Below are positions 10,912-22,507 of a DNA stretch of 64,000 nucleotides, piece by piece. The DNA lies in the NCBI RefSeq assembly GCF_029931775.1, contig NC_079321.1, positions 14,838,501-14,902,500 of the forward strand, read 5' to 3'. The notes beneath the pieces are model-generated. The model was not told the DNA's origin. It searched no databases and was given only the letters and a program-made list of their open reading frames with translations. The DNA comes from Euleptes europaea. Taxonomy: Eukaryota > Chordata > Lepidosauria > Squamata > Sphaerodactylidae. The position numbers and the translations under genes are program-made. Every line of letters starts with the position of its first letter. Position 1 is the stretch's first letter.

Positions 10912-11287
10912 ATTTACAAGGTAATCAGAATCAACATGCCATTGAGGCTTTGTTTTCAGGAAGTACTTGTAGGCTTCAGGCACTGGATCTCGCGGACTGC
11001 AGAGTTTCCAATGCCAACGCCGCTTCTATGACTCAGTGAGAATGAGAAAGGTGCCGTTATAGACCAACCCAACCACACAGTTTGGATTTCATGCCCAAGT
11101 TTCTTTGAATAGCAGGAATTTCCTGTCTCTTTGCCAAAGTAAAATCTGCCTCCGCAACCGAATAGCCACATAAAGTTTTATTCACGTCTTCCTCATCAGA
11201 TCTTAAGGGACAAACCACATGTTCTGCAGATCTATTTGTAGGTGGTAAAAATAAAACAGCTATCCCCACTAATTTCAACTTCATCAT

Positions 11288-11716
11288 GGAGGGAACTGCA
11301 ATCAAGTCACAGCTGACTTATGGTGATCCCACAGGTAAGGTTGCCAACCTCCAGGTAGTGGCTGGAGATCACCTGCTATTACAACTGATCTCCAGCCGAT
11401 AGAGATCAGTCCACCTGGAGAAAATAGCCACTTTGGCAATTGGACTCCATGGCATTGAAGTCCCTCCCCAAACCCCGCCCTCCTCAGGCTCTGCCCTAAA
11501 AACCTCCCACAGGTGACAAAGAGAGACCTGTGTCAACCCTACCCATAGGGTTCTCAAGGCAAGAGACAAAAAGAAGTGGTTTGTCATTGCCTGCCTCTGC
11601 ATGGCGACCCTGAACTTCCTTCGAAGTCTCCAATCCAAGTACAAATCTGGGCCGACCCAGCTTAGCTTCCAAGATCTCATAAGACTGGGCTAGCCTGGGC
11701 CATCCAGGTCAGGGCA
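11288..11716 (-). mobile_element. 5S-derived SINE split by a MITE
   Basis: SINE body at 11288-11335 and 11542-11716. The second part reads in complement as the 5S-like GAAGCTAAGC...TTGGA segment. The hAT-like MITE between them duplicated CCCA(C/T)AGG of the SINE. Confidence 0.8.
11336..11541 (+). mobile_element. hAT-like MITE, variant A, inside a 5S SINE
   Basis: From TAAGGTTGCC to TGTCAACCCTA. CCCACAGG (11328-11335) and CCCATAGG (11542-11549) form the 8-bp duplication with one mismatch. The SINE target is known from other copies, so this fixes the element's exact ends. Confidence 0.85.
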
Positions 11717-11744
11717 CAACTCCATCATGCCTGATAAAAAATCA

Positions 11745-11960
11745 GTGCTCAATTTATTACTTTATTTACTTCACTTATATCCTGCCTTTCTCCCCAAATG
11801 GGAACCCAAAGCAGCTTGCATCATTCTCCTCTCCTTTTTATCCTCACAACAACCCTTTGAGGTCGGTTAGGCTGACTGGCCAAAGTTTCCCCCCCCTAAG
11901 CTTTTCACGGCAAAGTGGGGATTCGAACCCAGGTCTCACGGATCCTAGTCTGACACTCTT
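11745..11960 (-). mobile_element. Old tRNA-derived SINE
   Basis: The complement ends in ATCCTGCCTTTCTCCCC-type sequence, contains a CCTCACAACAACCCTTTGAGG stretch, and has a tRNA-like B box in GGGTTCGAATCC. It resembles an old squamate SINE with a tail like TTATATCC...AATAAA. Confidence 0.55.
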
Positions 11961-12681
11961 CCAGCTGCTCCAGGTGTAACACCAGGACTAGGCGGAGCCT
12001 TCCACAAGGTAGACAGAACCCAGAAACCCTATACAGAAGAACCGGGCTGCCCACACTGAGAGAGCTTTCTAGCCTCAGACGGAAGGTTTCCAAACTACTC
12101 CTCCAAAGAATAATAAGCCACCACAATCCGTGGAACTACTTTTTGACTGGAAATGCATCGGCATTACTCAGCCAGTTGCAGTTGTGTTACCACGATCCTA
12201 TAGTGAACTTAATGCGACTGAAGAAGCTGAAATAGGTTATTGGATCCTCCCTATCTCGCATTTTTCATCTTCATTTTTACCATTTTGGACCTTGGGTTGT
12301 ACGCCCAAGCCGCATTCAGTGGTTACGTTTTTGCAAGCTCTGCTCCTTTAAAATCTGGGAAGTTGCAGCAACAACACATTGCATTCCCAGACAGAACTAC
12401 TTCATGATATATCAATGGACATTGAACTAAACTGTCTTCATAAAGATGCCAAGCAGTGTCTCATCTTTGTGTTCCAGTCTTATGCACAAGAGAATATACT
12501 TATATATGCATGTTTTGTAATAGTTTCATAGTTATGGTAGATTATAGATAGATAGTTGATAGGTTTTGTATGCATTTTAGTGTGTTAAATAGCTTCACAA
12601 TATGTAGGTTTAGCATCCAGGACCTTGTGTGAGATACCTATTTCATGTATCATTGGGTCATAGTGTGGTTTCTTTTTGTTA
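11961..12681. other. Unassigned sequence
   Basis: No exon recognised; no repeat I can name. Confidence 0.4.
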
Positions 12682-12706
12682 TAGTACCTGGAGGTTGGCA
12701 ACCCTA
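12682..12706 (-). mobile_element. hAT-like MITE tip
   Basis: Only the terminal TACCTGGAGGTTGGCAACCCTA end remains. Confidence 0.6.
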
Positions 12707-13525
12707 CTGTCTGGTATGTTCTTCATTCCCCCCCCCCCCGCCCCCCAGCTTTTCATTGTCCATTCTGGACTAATATTAGTGGGAACGAGCTCCTCCAAGT
12801 CAGTTTGAGGATGATATTCTTTATTTCCTTTGGCAAAAAATTAAAATAATCCTCAGGTTCCTGTGTCATCACGACCACCACTCTTCTCTCTTGTTGGTTT
12901 TCATTAACAGATCCCATAATAACAGGCTAGTAGTTGCGGTTTGCAAATATTCTCTTCCAGTGGGTCATTTGATGGCATCTTTGGCAGGAGACGGTAATAA
13001 TCCTTCCCACGCTGCTTTCTGCTTCAAATCAATATAATGAAAACTGTCCCTCTGCCAGAGGTGGACGGGAGTCTCCCTCCTCTCCCCTTTTATGGGAAAC
13101 CTCTGTTTGCCATTTGTAGGAGACGTCGTTTGATCTGGGGAGAAGGGAAATATTCCTAAACAGCAGCCGGCATCGTTGACTTTCTAAGGCTGCTTCGGAC
13201 AGTTTTAATACTCTGATGGTCCGAGGAAACAACGGATGTAAAAAGAAACCTTTTTAGACAACATTCTTGCTGGAAGCCTTCAGGTTAGGAGAGCTTGTAA
13301 TTGAGCTGATGGGAAAGGTTTAGGTAGCCCGTTCTCGGGGAAGTTTAAACCAGAATGTTTCGGCGCATTCACCCCTCCCCCTCTACTTTGTGGAGTCTAC
13401 AGAGGGGTGTAAGAGCAGTTTTAGCAGAGAATAATAGTGACATCTAGTGAATATAACAGGGAAGTCCAATAGCTGTTCTCCGGGCCCAGTGCCAGAGCGA
13501 TCCTGGTATTGGGGATATGTACTTA
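12707..13525. other. Unassigned sequence
   Basis: A C-rich run at about 12729-12747, otherwise nothing recognised. Confidence 0.4.
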
Positions 13526-13613
13526 ATATAATACTCCTGGCCTAGATTAGCTTTATCCAGTCAGATCTCAGAGGCTAAGCAAGGTAAGCTAGGATTGCCA
13601 ACCTCCAGGTAAT

Positions 13614-14238
13614 TTGGCAAACTAAGGTTAGCATGCTGTAAGTTAATTAGTAAAAAAAGACAGCAGTATAGTGCATATAACAACAGTGGTATTTATATCT
13701 TAACCACTCAAAATAAATGAATGCAACAAATTATATACAGTGTATAAGGCAATACGCAATTTAGGCATACAAGTCCAATTAGGACACAATTGCTGAAATG
13801 TATGTACAATGACAACATGAATAAAATTAATTCATATTAATTCAGCATCTTGTGGTTCCGGTCTTTTCCAGAGGTGTACTTCTTTACAGAGTTCCAGGTA
13901 AATCTCTGTTTCGGCTTAGAAGCCTTCCTCAGGGACCAACGCTAGCGTTGGTCCCTGAGGAAGGCTTCTAAGCCGAAACAGAGATTTACCTGGAACTCTG
14001 TAAAGAAGTACACCTCTAGAAAAGACCGGAACCACAAGATGCTGAATTAATATGAATTAATTTTATTCATGTTGTCATTGTACATACATTTCAGCAACTG
14101 TGTCCTAATTGGACTTGTATGCCTAAATTGCGTATTGCCTTATACACTGTATATAATTTGTTGCATTCATTTATTTTGAGTGGTTAAGATATAAATACCA
14201 CTGTTGATATATGCACTATACTGCTGTCTTTTTTCACT
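13614..14238. mobile_element. Near-perfect palindrome, candidate Penelope-like element
   Basis: Two arms of 295 bp (13649-13943 and 13944-14238) meet with no spacer at CGCTAGCG. I count about 4 mismatches and no indels. A 35-bp unpaired segment (13614-13648) precedes the left arm. The 14-bp AACCTCCAGGTAAT flanks the insertion at 13600-13613 and 14239-14252. Each arm has CTGAGGA, a GGCT/AGCC hairpin, CGAAAC and an ACAGAG/CTCTGT stem followed by GTA, resembling a hammerhead ribozyme core. Hammerheads in terminal repeats, inverted repeats, a short tail and variable target duplications are known for Penelope-like elements. No protein remains, so the family is inferred. Confidence 0.6.
13955..14002 (+). 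other. Hammerhead-ribozyme-like motif
   Basis: CTGAGGA (13955-13961), stem II GGCT-TCTA-AGCC, GAAA (13975-13978), stem III ACAGAG/CTCTGT (13978-13983 with 13996-14001) and a GTA cleavage-type triplet at 14000-14002. Weak points: an extra A before stem II and no contiguous stem I pairing next to the core. The mirror copy lies in the left arm on the minus strand. Confidence 0.5.
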
Positions 14239-14487
14239 AACCTCCAGGTAATAGCAGAAGATCTCCTGCAATTACAACTGATCTCCAGCCGACAGAGATC
14301 AGTTCATCTGGAGAAAATGGCCACTTTGACAGTTGGACTCTATGGCATTAAATTCCCTCCCCTCCCCAAACCCTGCTCTCCTCAGGCTCCACCCCAAAAA
14401 CCTCCCACCAATGGCAAAGAGGGACCTGGCAACCCTAGGGTCAGCCGTAATTAGCACTTGGATGGGAGACCACCCAGGAAGTCACAT

Positions 14488-14750
14488 GAACACATTAACA
14501 TATGAAGCTGCCTCCTACTGAATCAGACCCTTGGTCCATCAAAGTCAGTATTGTCTACTCAGACTGGCAGTGGCTCTCCAGGGTCTCAGGCAGAGGTCTT
14601 TCACATCACCTACTTGCCTGGTCCCTTGAACTGGAGATGCCGGGGATTGAACCTGGGACCTTCTGCATGCCAAGCAGATGCTCTACAAACTAAGCCACAG
14701 CCCCTCCACACAATGTGCCATGCAGAACTTCAGATAAGGAAAAACTTCCT
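14488..14750 (-). mobile_element. tRNA-Ala-like SINE, extended subfamily
   Basis: The complement begins GGGGCTGTGGCTTAG with an A box, has GGTTCAATCCCCGGCATC as B box, and ends with TCAGTAGGAGGCAGC...TGTTCATGTG. The head resembles tRNA-Ala. Beyond the head, about 40 bp of extra sequence (to about 14747) is shared with the copy at 33.7 kb, as is the unusual CTACAAACT in the A-box region. Confidence 0.8.
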
Positions 14751-15014
14751 ACTCTGTCTACTGGCAAAAGGCAAGCAAAAGGAAATCCTAGCATTTTTCT
14801 TCTAGCACATTTCCCATATACAATACATTCTCCTATTTTCCTGTACCACGATCCCCTTTCCTTCTGCTGTGAAATGAGCCACTAGCAAGACAGGGGCCCG
14901 AAGGTGTGCCATGAGCCAATGAACCGCTGGTCATAGCAGGGACACAGCAGCTGTTTTTGATTGTGCTTATGTTGGTTTTGTTTTGTAAAGAAAAAAAATA
15001 AAGAAACAGAAAAA

Positions 15015-15070
15015 GCTTGCCTAATCCTTTTAACTGGAGATGCCGGGGATTGAACCTGGGACCTTCTGCT
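15015..15070 (-). mobile_element. tRNA-like SINE fragment
   Basis: Only the B-box half of the SINE (GGTTCAATCCCCGGCATCTCC in complement) remains. It joins a hAT-like MITE body directly. Confidence 0.65.
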
Positions 15071-15220
15071 TGGGGAGGGGAAGGACATCCATGGTGTATA
15101 ATGCCAGGGAGTCAGTCTTCCAAAGCAGCCCTTTTCTCCAGGGGAACTGATCTCTGTCGCCTGGAGATCAGTGGTAATAGGGGGAGATTTCCAGCCACCA
15201 CCGGGAGCCTGGCAACCCTA
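15071..15220 (-). mobile_element. hAT-like MITE right part
   Basis: From GGGGAGGGGAAGGAC to GGCAACCCTA; the left part has been replaced by SINE sequence. Confidence 0.65.
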
Positions 15221-16268
15221 CTTTGGGCATGGGTCTATCCTTTCACCACCGATGCCGGGGGGGAAGGGGAAGAAGAGCTCCTGGGGCTGCTGGGCCATGC
15301 GCCTGTACTGGATCAGGGCCTCACAGCAAAAAAAGGTTGGTGTGTTCTTTCTAACACCACCGTTTTATAATGTCTGCAGCTCTAAACTGGAGATGGCCCC
15401 TAATTTTTCCAGTTAAGGTCAGTTAAACAAGCATCTGGTTTCCATTTGAGGAAGTGCCACATGTCTTGACAATCACGCATTTCCCAAAGGACTCCTTTAG
15501 CTTCTTCCCACATGCCCCGCAGTGTCTCTGGAAGCCAGAAGTAGTCACAGACGAGGTCCAACATCTCTTTTACTGCAGTGGTAACCATGGAGGGACACAG
15601 TGCTGCACACTCAACACAAACACACAGCTTCTGTTCAAAGCTGCCTCCTTCCAGGGCGGGTGACTAAGATGTTCTGCACCGACTGTACTGGCACATGTGC
15701 GCCGATCTGCACAGAACGTCCATCTTCACTTCATATGACCTCACAGTTAACTGAGTAAGCAAGACTCCTGTTTATGCGCTGTCCAGCTCCGGGACAACTT
15801 GTCAAACAAAACGGAATCAACTGGAAACACCCCGGGGAGCTTCCATGAGTGGCAAAGGCCCAACAGAGAGATTGCTCACTTTAAATATTTATGTAGATGT
15901 ATACACTCCAAACAGCGTACCCCTCTTAGTACTGTGACACTGAACGCTCTTCAAGGGAAGTCCCTGCATAAAGCGCATTACAGTAGTCTAGCAGAATCCT
16001 CCCAGTCCCCAATGTACCTTTCAACTAGAGTTGCCGGTCTGAGGGTCTGACCTGCAGTTTCAGAGGGGTTTACATGCACTCACAATACGCCTATGTTTTC
16101 TCTACCACTAGGTTCACCTCTCTTCTCTTCCGCTACTTCAGCTACCTGCACATGAACTCTGTTCCAAGGAGGAGAGAAGAGGGAAGAAGCATTTAGCCTA
16201 GCAGTCTAGCTGAGCTGAGATCCCAGACGCTAGCAGTTATTTATTTAGACATATTTTTTTCCTCTGAG
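15221..16268. other. Unassigned sequence
   Basis: A 62-codon open frame lies on the minus strand (15400-15588), and I could not match it to any family. No reliable gene. Confidence 0.4.
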
Positions 16269-16486
16269 CAGAATTGCCAACCTCCAGGTGATGGCTGGAG
16301 ATCTCCTGTTATTACAACTAGTCTCCGAGCAACGGACATCAGTTCACCTGGAGAAAAGGGCCGTTCTGGAAGGTGGACTCTATGGCATTATACCCCATTG
16401 AAGTCCTTTCCCTCCCCAAACCTCACACTCCTCAGGCTCCACCCCTAAATCTCCAGGCATTTCCCAACCTAGAGCTGGCACCCCTA
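16269..16486 (+). mobile_element. hAT-like MITE copy
   Basis: From CAGAATTGCCAACCTCC to GAGCTGGCACCCCTA. Confidence 0.75.
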
Positions 16487-16627
16487 CCAAGTTTAGGCTG
16501 ACAGTATGTGACTGGACCAAGGTCACCCTATTACAATTTGCAATAGGATTTCATAGGAGTGCAGTTCATTCTTCAAAGGATCCACCTAAACATACAAATG
16601 ATTTTAATTGGGGATGTTTGTTATACC

Positions 16628-17308
16628 TAGGGGTGCCAACCTCCAGGTACTAACTGGAGATCTCCTGCTATTACAGCTAATCTCCAGCCAATAGAGATCA
16701 GATCGCCTGGAGAAAATGGCCACTTTGGCAATTAGACTCTATGGCATTGAAGTCCCTCCCCTCCCCAAACCCCACAATTAGACTCTATGGCAGTGGTTCC
16801 CAAACATTTTGGGCCACTGCCTCCTTGGTTCAACAAACTCAATCCCAGCATCCCCTACCCTATCCTATAAAAAGCATTATTCAAAATAGGGGGTTGCATG
16901 ACTCACTAAAGAAGATAATAACAATACAATTTCAAAGCAGTAACAATTAATTGCACATCTATTAAAAAAAATCAACAAAACTGATGAGCTTGATCCAGTG
17001 GTACCAGCTCTTCAAAGTCTGAAAAATATTTTGATAGTTTCAACCAAATTTTCCAGCATGGTGCCATAGCTTGATCTATTGTAAATTAGTGAACAACACA
17101 GTTGAAGGGGCCCACCTCTAGCGCCCCCTTGCTGCCCCCTTGCCTCTTAGTGCCCCCTAGGTAATCCCACCCCCCCCAAGGGGTGGTAATGCCCACTTTG
17201 GAAACCTCTGCTCTATGGCATAGAAGTCCCTCCCCCTCCCCAAACCCTGCCCTCCTTAGGCTCTGCCCCAAAAACCTCCCAGTGGCGAAGAGGGACCTGC
17301 CAGCCCTA
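16628..17308 (+). mobile_element. hAT-like MITE with perfect TSD, split by another hAT
   Basis: GTTATACC is duplicated perfectly (16620-16627 and 17309-17316). Inside, about 47 bp around ACTCTATGGCATTGAAG is duplicated in tandem (near 16732-16790). A 420-bp hAT sits at CTCTATGG. Confidence 0.85.
16791..17210. mobile_element. Non-autonomous hAT transposon (CAGTGGTTCCCAAA)
   Basis: Tips CAGTGGTTCCCAAA and TTTGGAAACCTCTG are inverted repeats. The 8-bp duplication CTCTATGG is perfect (16783-16790 and 17211-17218). Interior A/T-rich with GCCCCCTTG-type sequence, no transposase. Confidence 0.88.
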
Positions 17309-17316
17309 GTTATACC

Positions 17317-18110
17317 CATTTACGCTGCCTACTAACTACCCAGGCAGCACTAGTTCAAAAGAGCAGCTTAACTTCCCGCGCTTGCTTGTTAATGGTAGCC
17401 AAATTAAGCCATGTACAATTTATTTTCTGAGCAAATTAAGACCTGACATGTGGAGGATGAATGCAAGTGAGAAGCATATGTACACTTGGATGTTTATAAA
17501 GTCTCCCAAAATAGCCCTATGTTCCAGCCAAAGTGAATGTAGCTGGATTTTCCATGCAAGACTTCAGACTGAAAAGGGAGGTGGAGTTCAGTGCCCACAT
17601 CTGTACAGCTGCGGGTGCTGCTGCCCTCTGGTGGCATTTTGGAGCAATGGCAGGTCCCTGGGTTTTTATTTGCCCTTTCAGTCTGAGTTCATATGCATAA
17701 ATCCCTAATATTTAGATTACCCCCTCTTGTCTTAGTGCGCAAACCAGCTCTCTCACACTAGCTCAGAAATCTTTGCAACAACCCAATAAGGTTATCCAAA
17801 ATAATTTTCCCTAAGTGATCTGGCTAACATCACCTACACACTTTTCAAAAATTGTACCTGCAATTTTCAGCTTTATAACTCATCTGACTGAGGTATCAGC
17901 ATTCAGTTTTTTTCCAGACAGAATGTCAGACTCCTTGTTTTAAAAAATCATGATTTTTAGTAGTCTATAATATGGACTCTGTGACCACACAAGTCATTAT
18001 TCCAGTGCTTAAGCAGTCTGAATGTCATCTGCTGCAAACTTCCATAAATTAAAATCTACGTGGAGGTTCGCTTTAGTCACTAGGGGTATCTAAAGGGAAC
18101 TGCCACGTTC
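17317..18110. other. Unassigned sequence
   Basis: A 108-codon chance-length frame lies at 17382-17708 (+) without recognised domains. No repeat identified. Confidence 0.4.
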
Positions 18111-18114
18111 AGGT

Positions 18115-18343
18115 TTAAAACAAGACCCAGGCACTGACGTCGCCGATGTAATGACGTCACTTCCAGAAGCAACATCATCACTCTGGCGACATCGAGAGAC
18201 ACTCTGGTATTGGGGCAAAAACTCTATGGTAGAAGCTGTTTGTACCATACAGTTTTGCCCAAATATCAGAGCAACTCCCTCAGTGTCACTGAAGTGATGA
18301 TGTCGGTTCCAGAAGTGATGTCATCGTGCCAGCAACGTTGAGA
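18115..18343. repeat. Foldback repeat (GAAGTGATGTCAT family)
   Basis: ATGACGTCACTTCCAGAAGC...GGCAAAAACT is answered by AGTTTTGCCC...TTCCAGAAGTGATGTCAT, an imperfect inverted repeat like that at 2.16-2.33 kb. Confidence 0.5.
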
Positions 18344-18344
18344 C

Positions 18345-18553
18345 TAGGATTGCCAGCTCCCTCTTCGCCACCGGCAGGAGGTTTTTGGGGTGGAGCCTGA
18401 GGAGGGCGGGGTTTGAAAAGGGGAGGGACTTCAATGCCACAGAGTCCAATGGCCAAAGTGGCCATTTTCTCCAGGTGAACTGATCTTTATTGGCTGGAGA
18501 TCAGTTGTAATAGCAGGAGATCTCCAGCTAGTACCTGGAGGTTGGCAACCCTA
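18345..18553 (-). mobile_element. hAT-like MITE, variant A
   Basis: Complete reverse copy from TAGGATTGCCAG to GGTTGGCAACCCTA. Confidence 0.8.
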
Positions 18554-19679
18554 CTCTCCCTCCCTCCTTAGTGGAGGCAGGGCCCTTTTACAAGGTCATT
18601 ATTTCCCTCCCGGTCTGCATACACCCCTGCCAGTAGGATGGATGGGGGTACCTTGTTTAAGGGCTCGTAGAATTGGACCTCCGGTCCAATTTACTTGAAA
18701 CCTGGTCTTTAGTAGACAGGCAGCACTCACACCTCTGCGGTTTTGGTGTCATTTGGTTGAAAAACTGCCACTCTGAACCCTCTGAAAAGGTCTCCTGTAG
18801 GAAATAATGGAATCCAAATAATTCCAGAATCCTGGAAGAATCCACAGCCAAATCCTGAAATGGTACTAGGGGACCTGAATACTACTGAATACCAGTATTT
18901 TGCACTTTCCAAAATCTGAATCCAGAAAATACTGTCAGAGAAAACAAAGCCCCTGTATAGCAAGCTCTGGAAATTCTTCCTAAATGCACAGCTTACATTG
19001 TGAAAAATACTCCAACCTCTCATCTCAAAATGAAACAGAGCAGCATCCGTTTTGGATGCCCGGTTTCACCTGGCATGAACGCCCCCCCCTTCCCTTAGGT
19101 TTATAGTAAATGGGTGAGTTGCTTCTTTGCTGCTACCACAGTTGTACACTTCGCTTAGTGGAAGAAGTAGAGCAAGGGGAGAATGACATTGAGTTAATAT
19201 TATGAAAGATGAAACCAATTAGGAAACTGGGCATGGCGCATGGAAACTGGGTGACCGCTCTGCCATGGAATTTGGAAATTATGCTTTGGGGACAGAAGAT
19301 TCCACCACCTCCAGTTTGAAGAAGCTGGCTGGGAAAAAATTGTCTTGTTCCAAATGACATTATCGCCTTGACCCAGAGTTAGAGAAGATCATTCCCTTCT
19401 ATTCACTGGGCTACACATCCCTACGTGAGGAAGGAGTTAGATACGAAGATGGTGCGTTTCATACCGGGGTTGAGGGGGGAGGTCCCTTCACCTCATGGAC
19501 AGCTGGATAGAACCAAGGAGGAGCTCCCAATTGGCTGGAAGAGGGGGAGGACCATACTTTTATAAAACAAACCAAACACGTCGTCCTGCTGTTTCCCAAA
19601 CCACAATTGCAAAAAAAATCCCTGCACAAACGCATTGTTTTTCTCAAGTTGCTGGAGCAGAATATAATGTGTTTCAATC
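18554..19679. other. Unassigned sequence
   Basis: Holds a short palindrome at about 18673-18694 (AATTGGACCTCCGGTCCAAT) and nothing else I can name. Confidence 0.4.
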
Positions 19680-19687
19680 CACTAGAA

Positions 19688-19878
19688 CAGGGGTGTCAAA
19701 CATATGGCCTGTGGGCCAGATCTAGCCCCCTGAGAGCTCTTATCTGGCCCGTGAGCCAGCTGAGGCAGCCACCCACCCACCTTGAGTCCCGATCTGGGCT
19801 GGCGAGGCCTGGCCTGGCCTAACCAAGGGACATTTATGTCATATCTGGCCCTCATAACAAATGTGTGTGACACCCCTG
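19688..19878 (+). mobile_element. hAT MITE (CAGGGGTGTCAAAC type)
   Basis: Tips CAGGGGTGTCAAAC and TGTGACACCCCTG. The flanks CACTAGAA (19680-19687) and CACTAGAC (19879-19886) match 7 of 8. Short, non-coding. Confidence 0.88.
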
Positions 19879-20619
19879 CACTAGACATTTGCATCTTAGG
19901 GGTGGGGCCAGTTTTCAGCTGCCCTGGGCATTCAACTCTTAGCAGAACTGGGAATGGGGAATTATAATAAATAGCTGAACAAGAACAAAAGGACCCGTCA
20001 GGAATTGTGCGAAAATTCACTTCCAAGGCAAGTCAGAACAGAGCGAGGGCCCTGAACCGTTGAGATCCAGAGCGTCTTCAGGAATTTAATATCAGCCACA
20101 TCTCTTGTAAACACAATTCCGAGAACATGGGAAATACCAACCGTGTCCAATAGAAATGGGCCAGTGTGCCTATTGAACAAATAAACTTTTATTGTCCTTT
20201 AAAGTAAGGGATACAAAATCTCTTAACAGGAAAAAAATAATCACATTGCGTTCTGTCCTCATAAACTCTGAGCTACAGGCATGTGTGATACAGATGTTCA
20301 AAGTTTCAGATTTAATATATCTGTCCTGCTATTCACATTTAGCTTTCTGCATGTGCCATCCTGGATGGGGTCTGATTAAGCGAGTCAGTCAACTGCACCA
20401 ATATTATAGCCTACATGGAAGAGTTTTTCACACAAACAGTAAGACCGATTGCAGAAAATGAAGCTGGCTCAAAATCACTGTAACATATCTGAATCGGCTT
20501 GCTCCTGCTGAAAGATGAGCTGGCGTATTCTGTGCTAGCTGAATTTTCTGAGTTCACCATCGCTAAGGGCAGCCCCACGTAGAGCACATTGAAGAAGTCA
20601 CGTCGTGATGTAAAACTGC

Positions 20620-20760
20620 GATTTTAAATTTCGTTTTCAGGTATTCTGTTTTATGTTATTTGATTTATATCATAAGCTGCCTTGAACTCCATAAGGAAGA
20701 AATGCTGCTAATAAACGTTTAAAATAAATAAATGAATTAGTAAATAAAATATATATTAAG
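20620..20760 (+). mobile_element. L2-type LINE 3' end
   Basis: TTTATATCATAAGCTGCCTTGA followed by an AAATAAATAAA tail resembles the squamate L2 3' terminus (compare 37560-37680). Confidence 0.5.
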
Positions 20761-21261
20761 ATAAGTTTTTATAACAATAAAGAAAAGAAAATGCTTGAAG
20801 GATCGATCCCAAGAACATCTGTGGTTTCTGAGAACCAACATGGCAAAACCACCTTTAACTATGGTTGAGTTATTAGCCAGACAACTTTTTCTTTATGGGT
20901 ATAGTGAGTCACCCTTACATTGCATTCCCTACCTCCTTGTAATATAAAGTTGCAGCCGTTGAGAATCCTTCTTTGTACACTGGAATGCAAAAGCAGTTAG
21001 TGGTTTCCAAACTTTTCCACTAATACGGTTCCCAAATCTAAATCATGTGGGTAAGACTTCCTGCCCTTTGCAAGCTCTGGTGATATAGAGAATTCCAGAA
21101 ACGTAATCCGAAAATTCCTCTTGGCTCCTTACCAGCCACCCATGACGAATAAGCCAAATGAAAAGGTACTAACACCATTTCAGATTTGGAACGGGCAGTC
21201 AGAGACCTTGCCATTCCAGGCCTCGCTTGAAGAACAGCCATGTTGACTTAACTCCATTTCT

Positions 21262-21640
21262 GTTGCCCCAGAACGTTATTTTCTGTTGTTTTCTGTTGCC
21301 CCAGAAGGTCAGACCAGAACCAATGGGTTGAAATTAAATCAAAAGAGTTTCCGTCTTGACATTAGGAAGAATTTTCTAACAGAGTGGTTCCTCAGTGGAA
21401 CAGGCTTCCTCGGGAGGTGGTAAGCTCTCCTTCCCTGGAGGTTTTTAAGAAAAGGTTAGATGGCCATCTGTCAGCAATGCTGATTCTAGGCAGATCATGA
21501 GAGGGAAGGCATCTTGGCCATCTTCTGGGCATGGAGTATGGGTCACTGGAGGTGTGGGGGGGAGGTAGTTGTGAATATCCTGTATTGTGCAGGGGGTTGG
21601 ACTAGATGACCCTGGTGGTCCCTTCCAACTCTATGCTTCT
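21262..21640 (+). mobile_element. CR1 LINE 3' end
   Basis: CAGACCAGAACCAATGGGTTG, GGAACAGGCTTCCTCGGGAGG and GGTTGGACTAGATGACCCTGG mark the CR1 ORF2 tail and 3' UTR. 5'-truncated. Confidence 0.85.
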
Positions 21641-22505
21641 CCTACTATTATCAGACCAGGGAATATAAGCTGCTTGAAGGCCGGATTGAAAGCTCTAGCA
21701 ATAAGGCAGATATTGGCTCCAACTTTCACAAACGGTTCCTTAAGCTTTCCTAATGAGGATCTGTTTACAACAGATTGAAAGTTCAGCAATTCCCCCTCAC
21801 ACACGTTACACCACCTCTCTCAGCCACCTTGGACTATCAAATACAAAATCTGAAAATACTTTTTGTGTTGTCCCCGACAGGTGCAATTCTGAGCTTCAAA
21901 ATATCTGCGGCATTCCTATTGACATAACTGGAACACTACAAAGTTTCTGAAAACCTCTTCACCCTTTTCCTGGCTATAGTGTGGTGACAGGCAGAATAAA
22001 AGATAGGGAAGATGCAGGGGGCTTCTACAGAATATATTCTAAGATTCCTACAAGAGATCAGATCCCTTCTCTGAGGCACTCAGGATCTAAAACGCTCTTC
22101 TCACTTTCTCACCTGGCATGGCATCAGGTGAAAACCTACTTGGTGAAGGATGTTTTCTGTTCTCAGTTAATTCTACCAGGCTTGCTTTAGTTGTGTGGCT
22201 CTGCTGTCTTCAACGGGATGCTGGGTTGCTTCTAACTGCTCTTTGTTTGCTATAGCTTTGATATTTATTTTTTCTTTGTGGGTTTTTGGGGGAGCCTCCC
22301 ATAGAACCTCTGGGTTGAGGGGTGGGATCGAAATTTTCGAATAAATAAGAGATTCCCCCCCCCCCCCAAAAAAGACTGATGCAATATGGAGAGGGGGCCA
22401 AACAGAAAGTGTGGGCTTTCATTTTAGAAACGTGGGCTTCGGCTTCGCTTCGGCAGGGGAAGGGATTGTAACCAAACCCTTCAAGAAAAGACAGGTTCTG
22501 AGGAG
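21641..22505. other. Unassigned sequence
   Basis: No gene or named repeat. Confidence 0.4.
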
Positions 22506-22507
22506 GG

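Larger units (their letters stand above)
13590..14437 (+). mobile_element. hAT-like MITE, variant A, split by a palindromic element
   Basis: Left tip TAGGATTGCCAACCTCCAGG at 13590; the remainder runs from 14239 to GGCAACCCTA at 14437. The outer 8-bp flanks AGGTAAGC and GGGTCAGC match 6 of 8. Confidence 0.8.
13530..14480 (+). mobile_element. 5S-derived SINE, outer layer of a triple nest
   Basis: 5S-like TCAGATCTCAGAGGCTAAGC lies at 13561-13580 and the continuation TTAGCACTTGGATGGGAGACC at about 14451-14471. Between them sits a hAT-like MITE (13590-14437), itself split by a palindromic insertion (13614-14238). The interrupted 5S match fixes the order of events: SINE, then MITE, then palindrome. 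Confidence 0.8.

Noticed and set aside
13561-14470. 5S rRNA gene
   Set aside because: Only part of the 5S sequence is present, it is diverged, and it continues into a SINE body; it is also split by insertions.
15400-15588. 62-codon minus-strand frame as a host exon
   Set aside because: No clear splice sites on both sides, and no family recognised.
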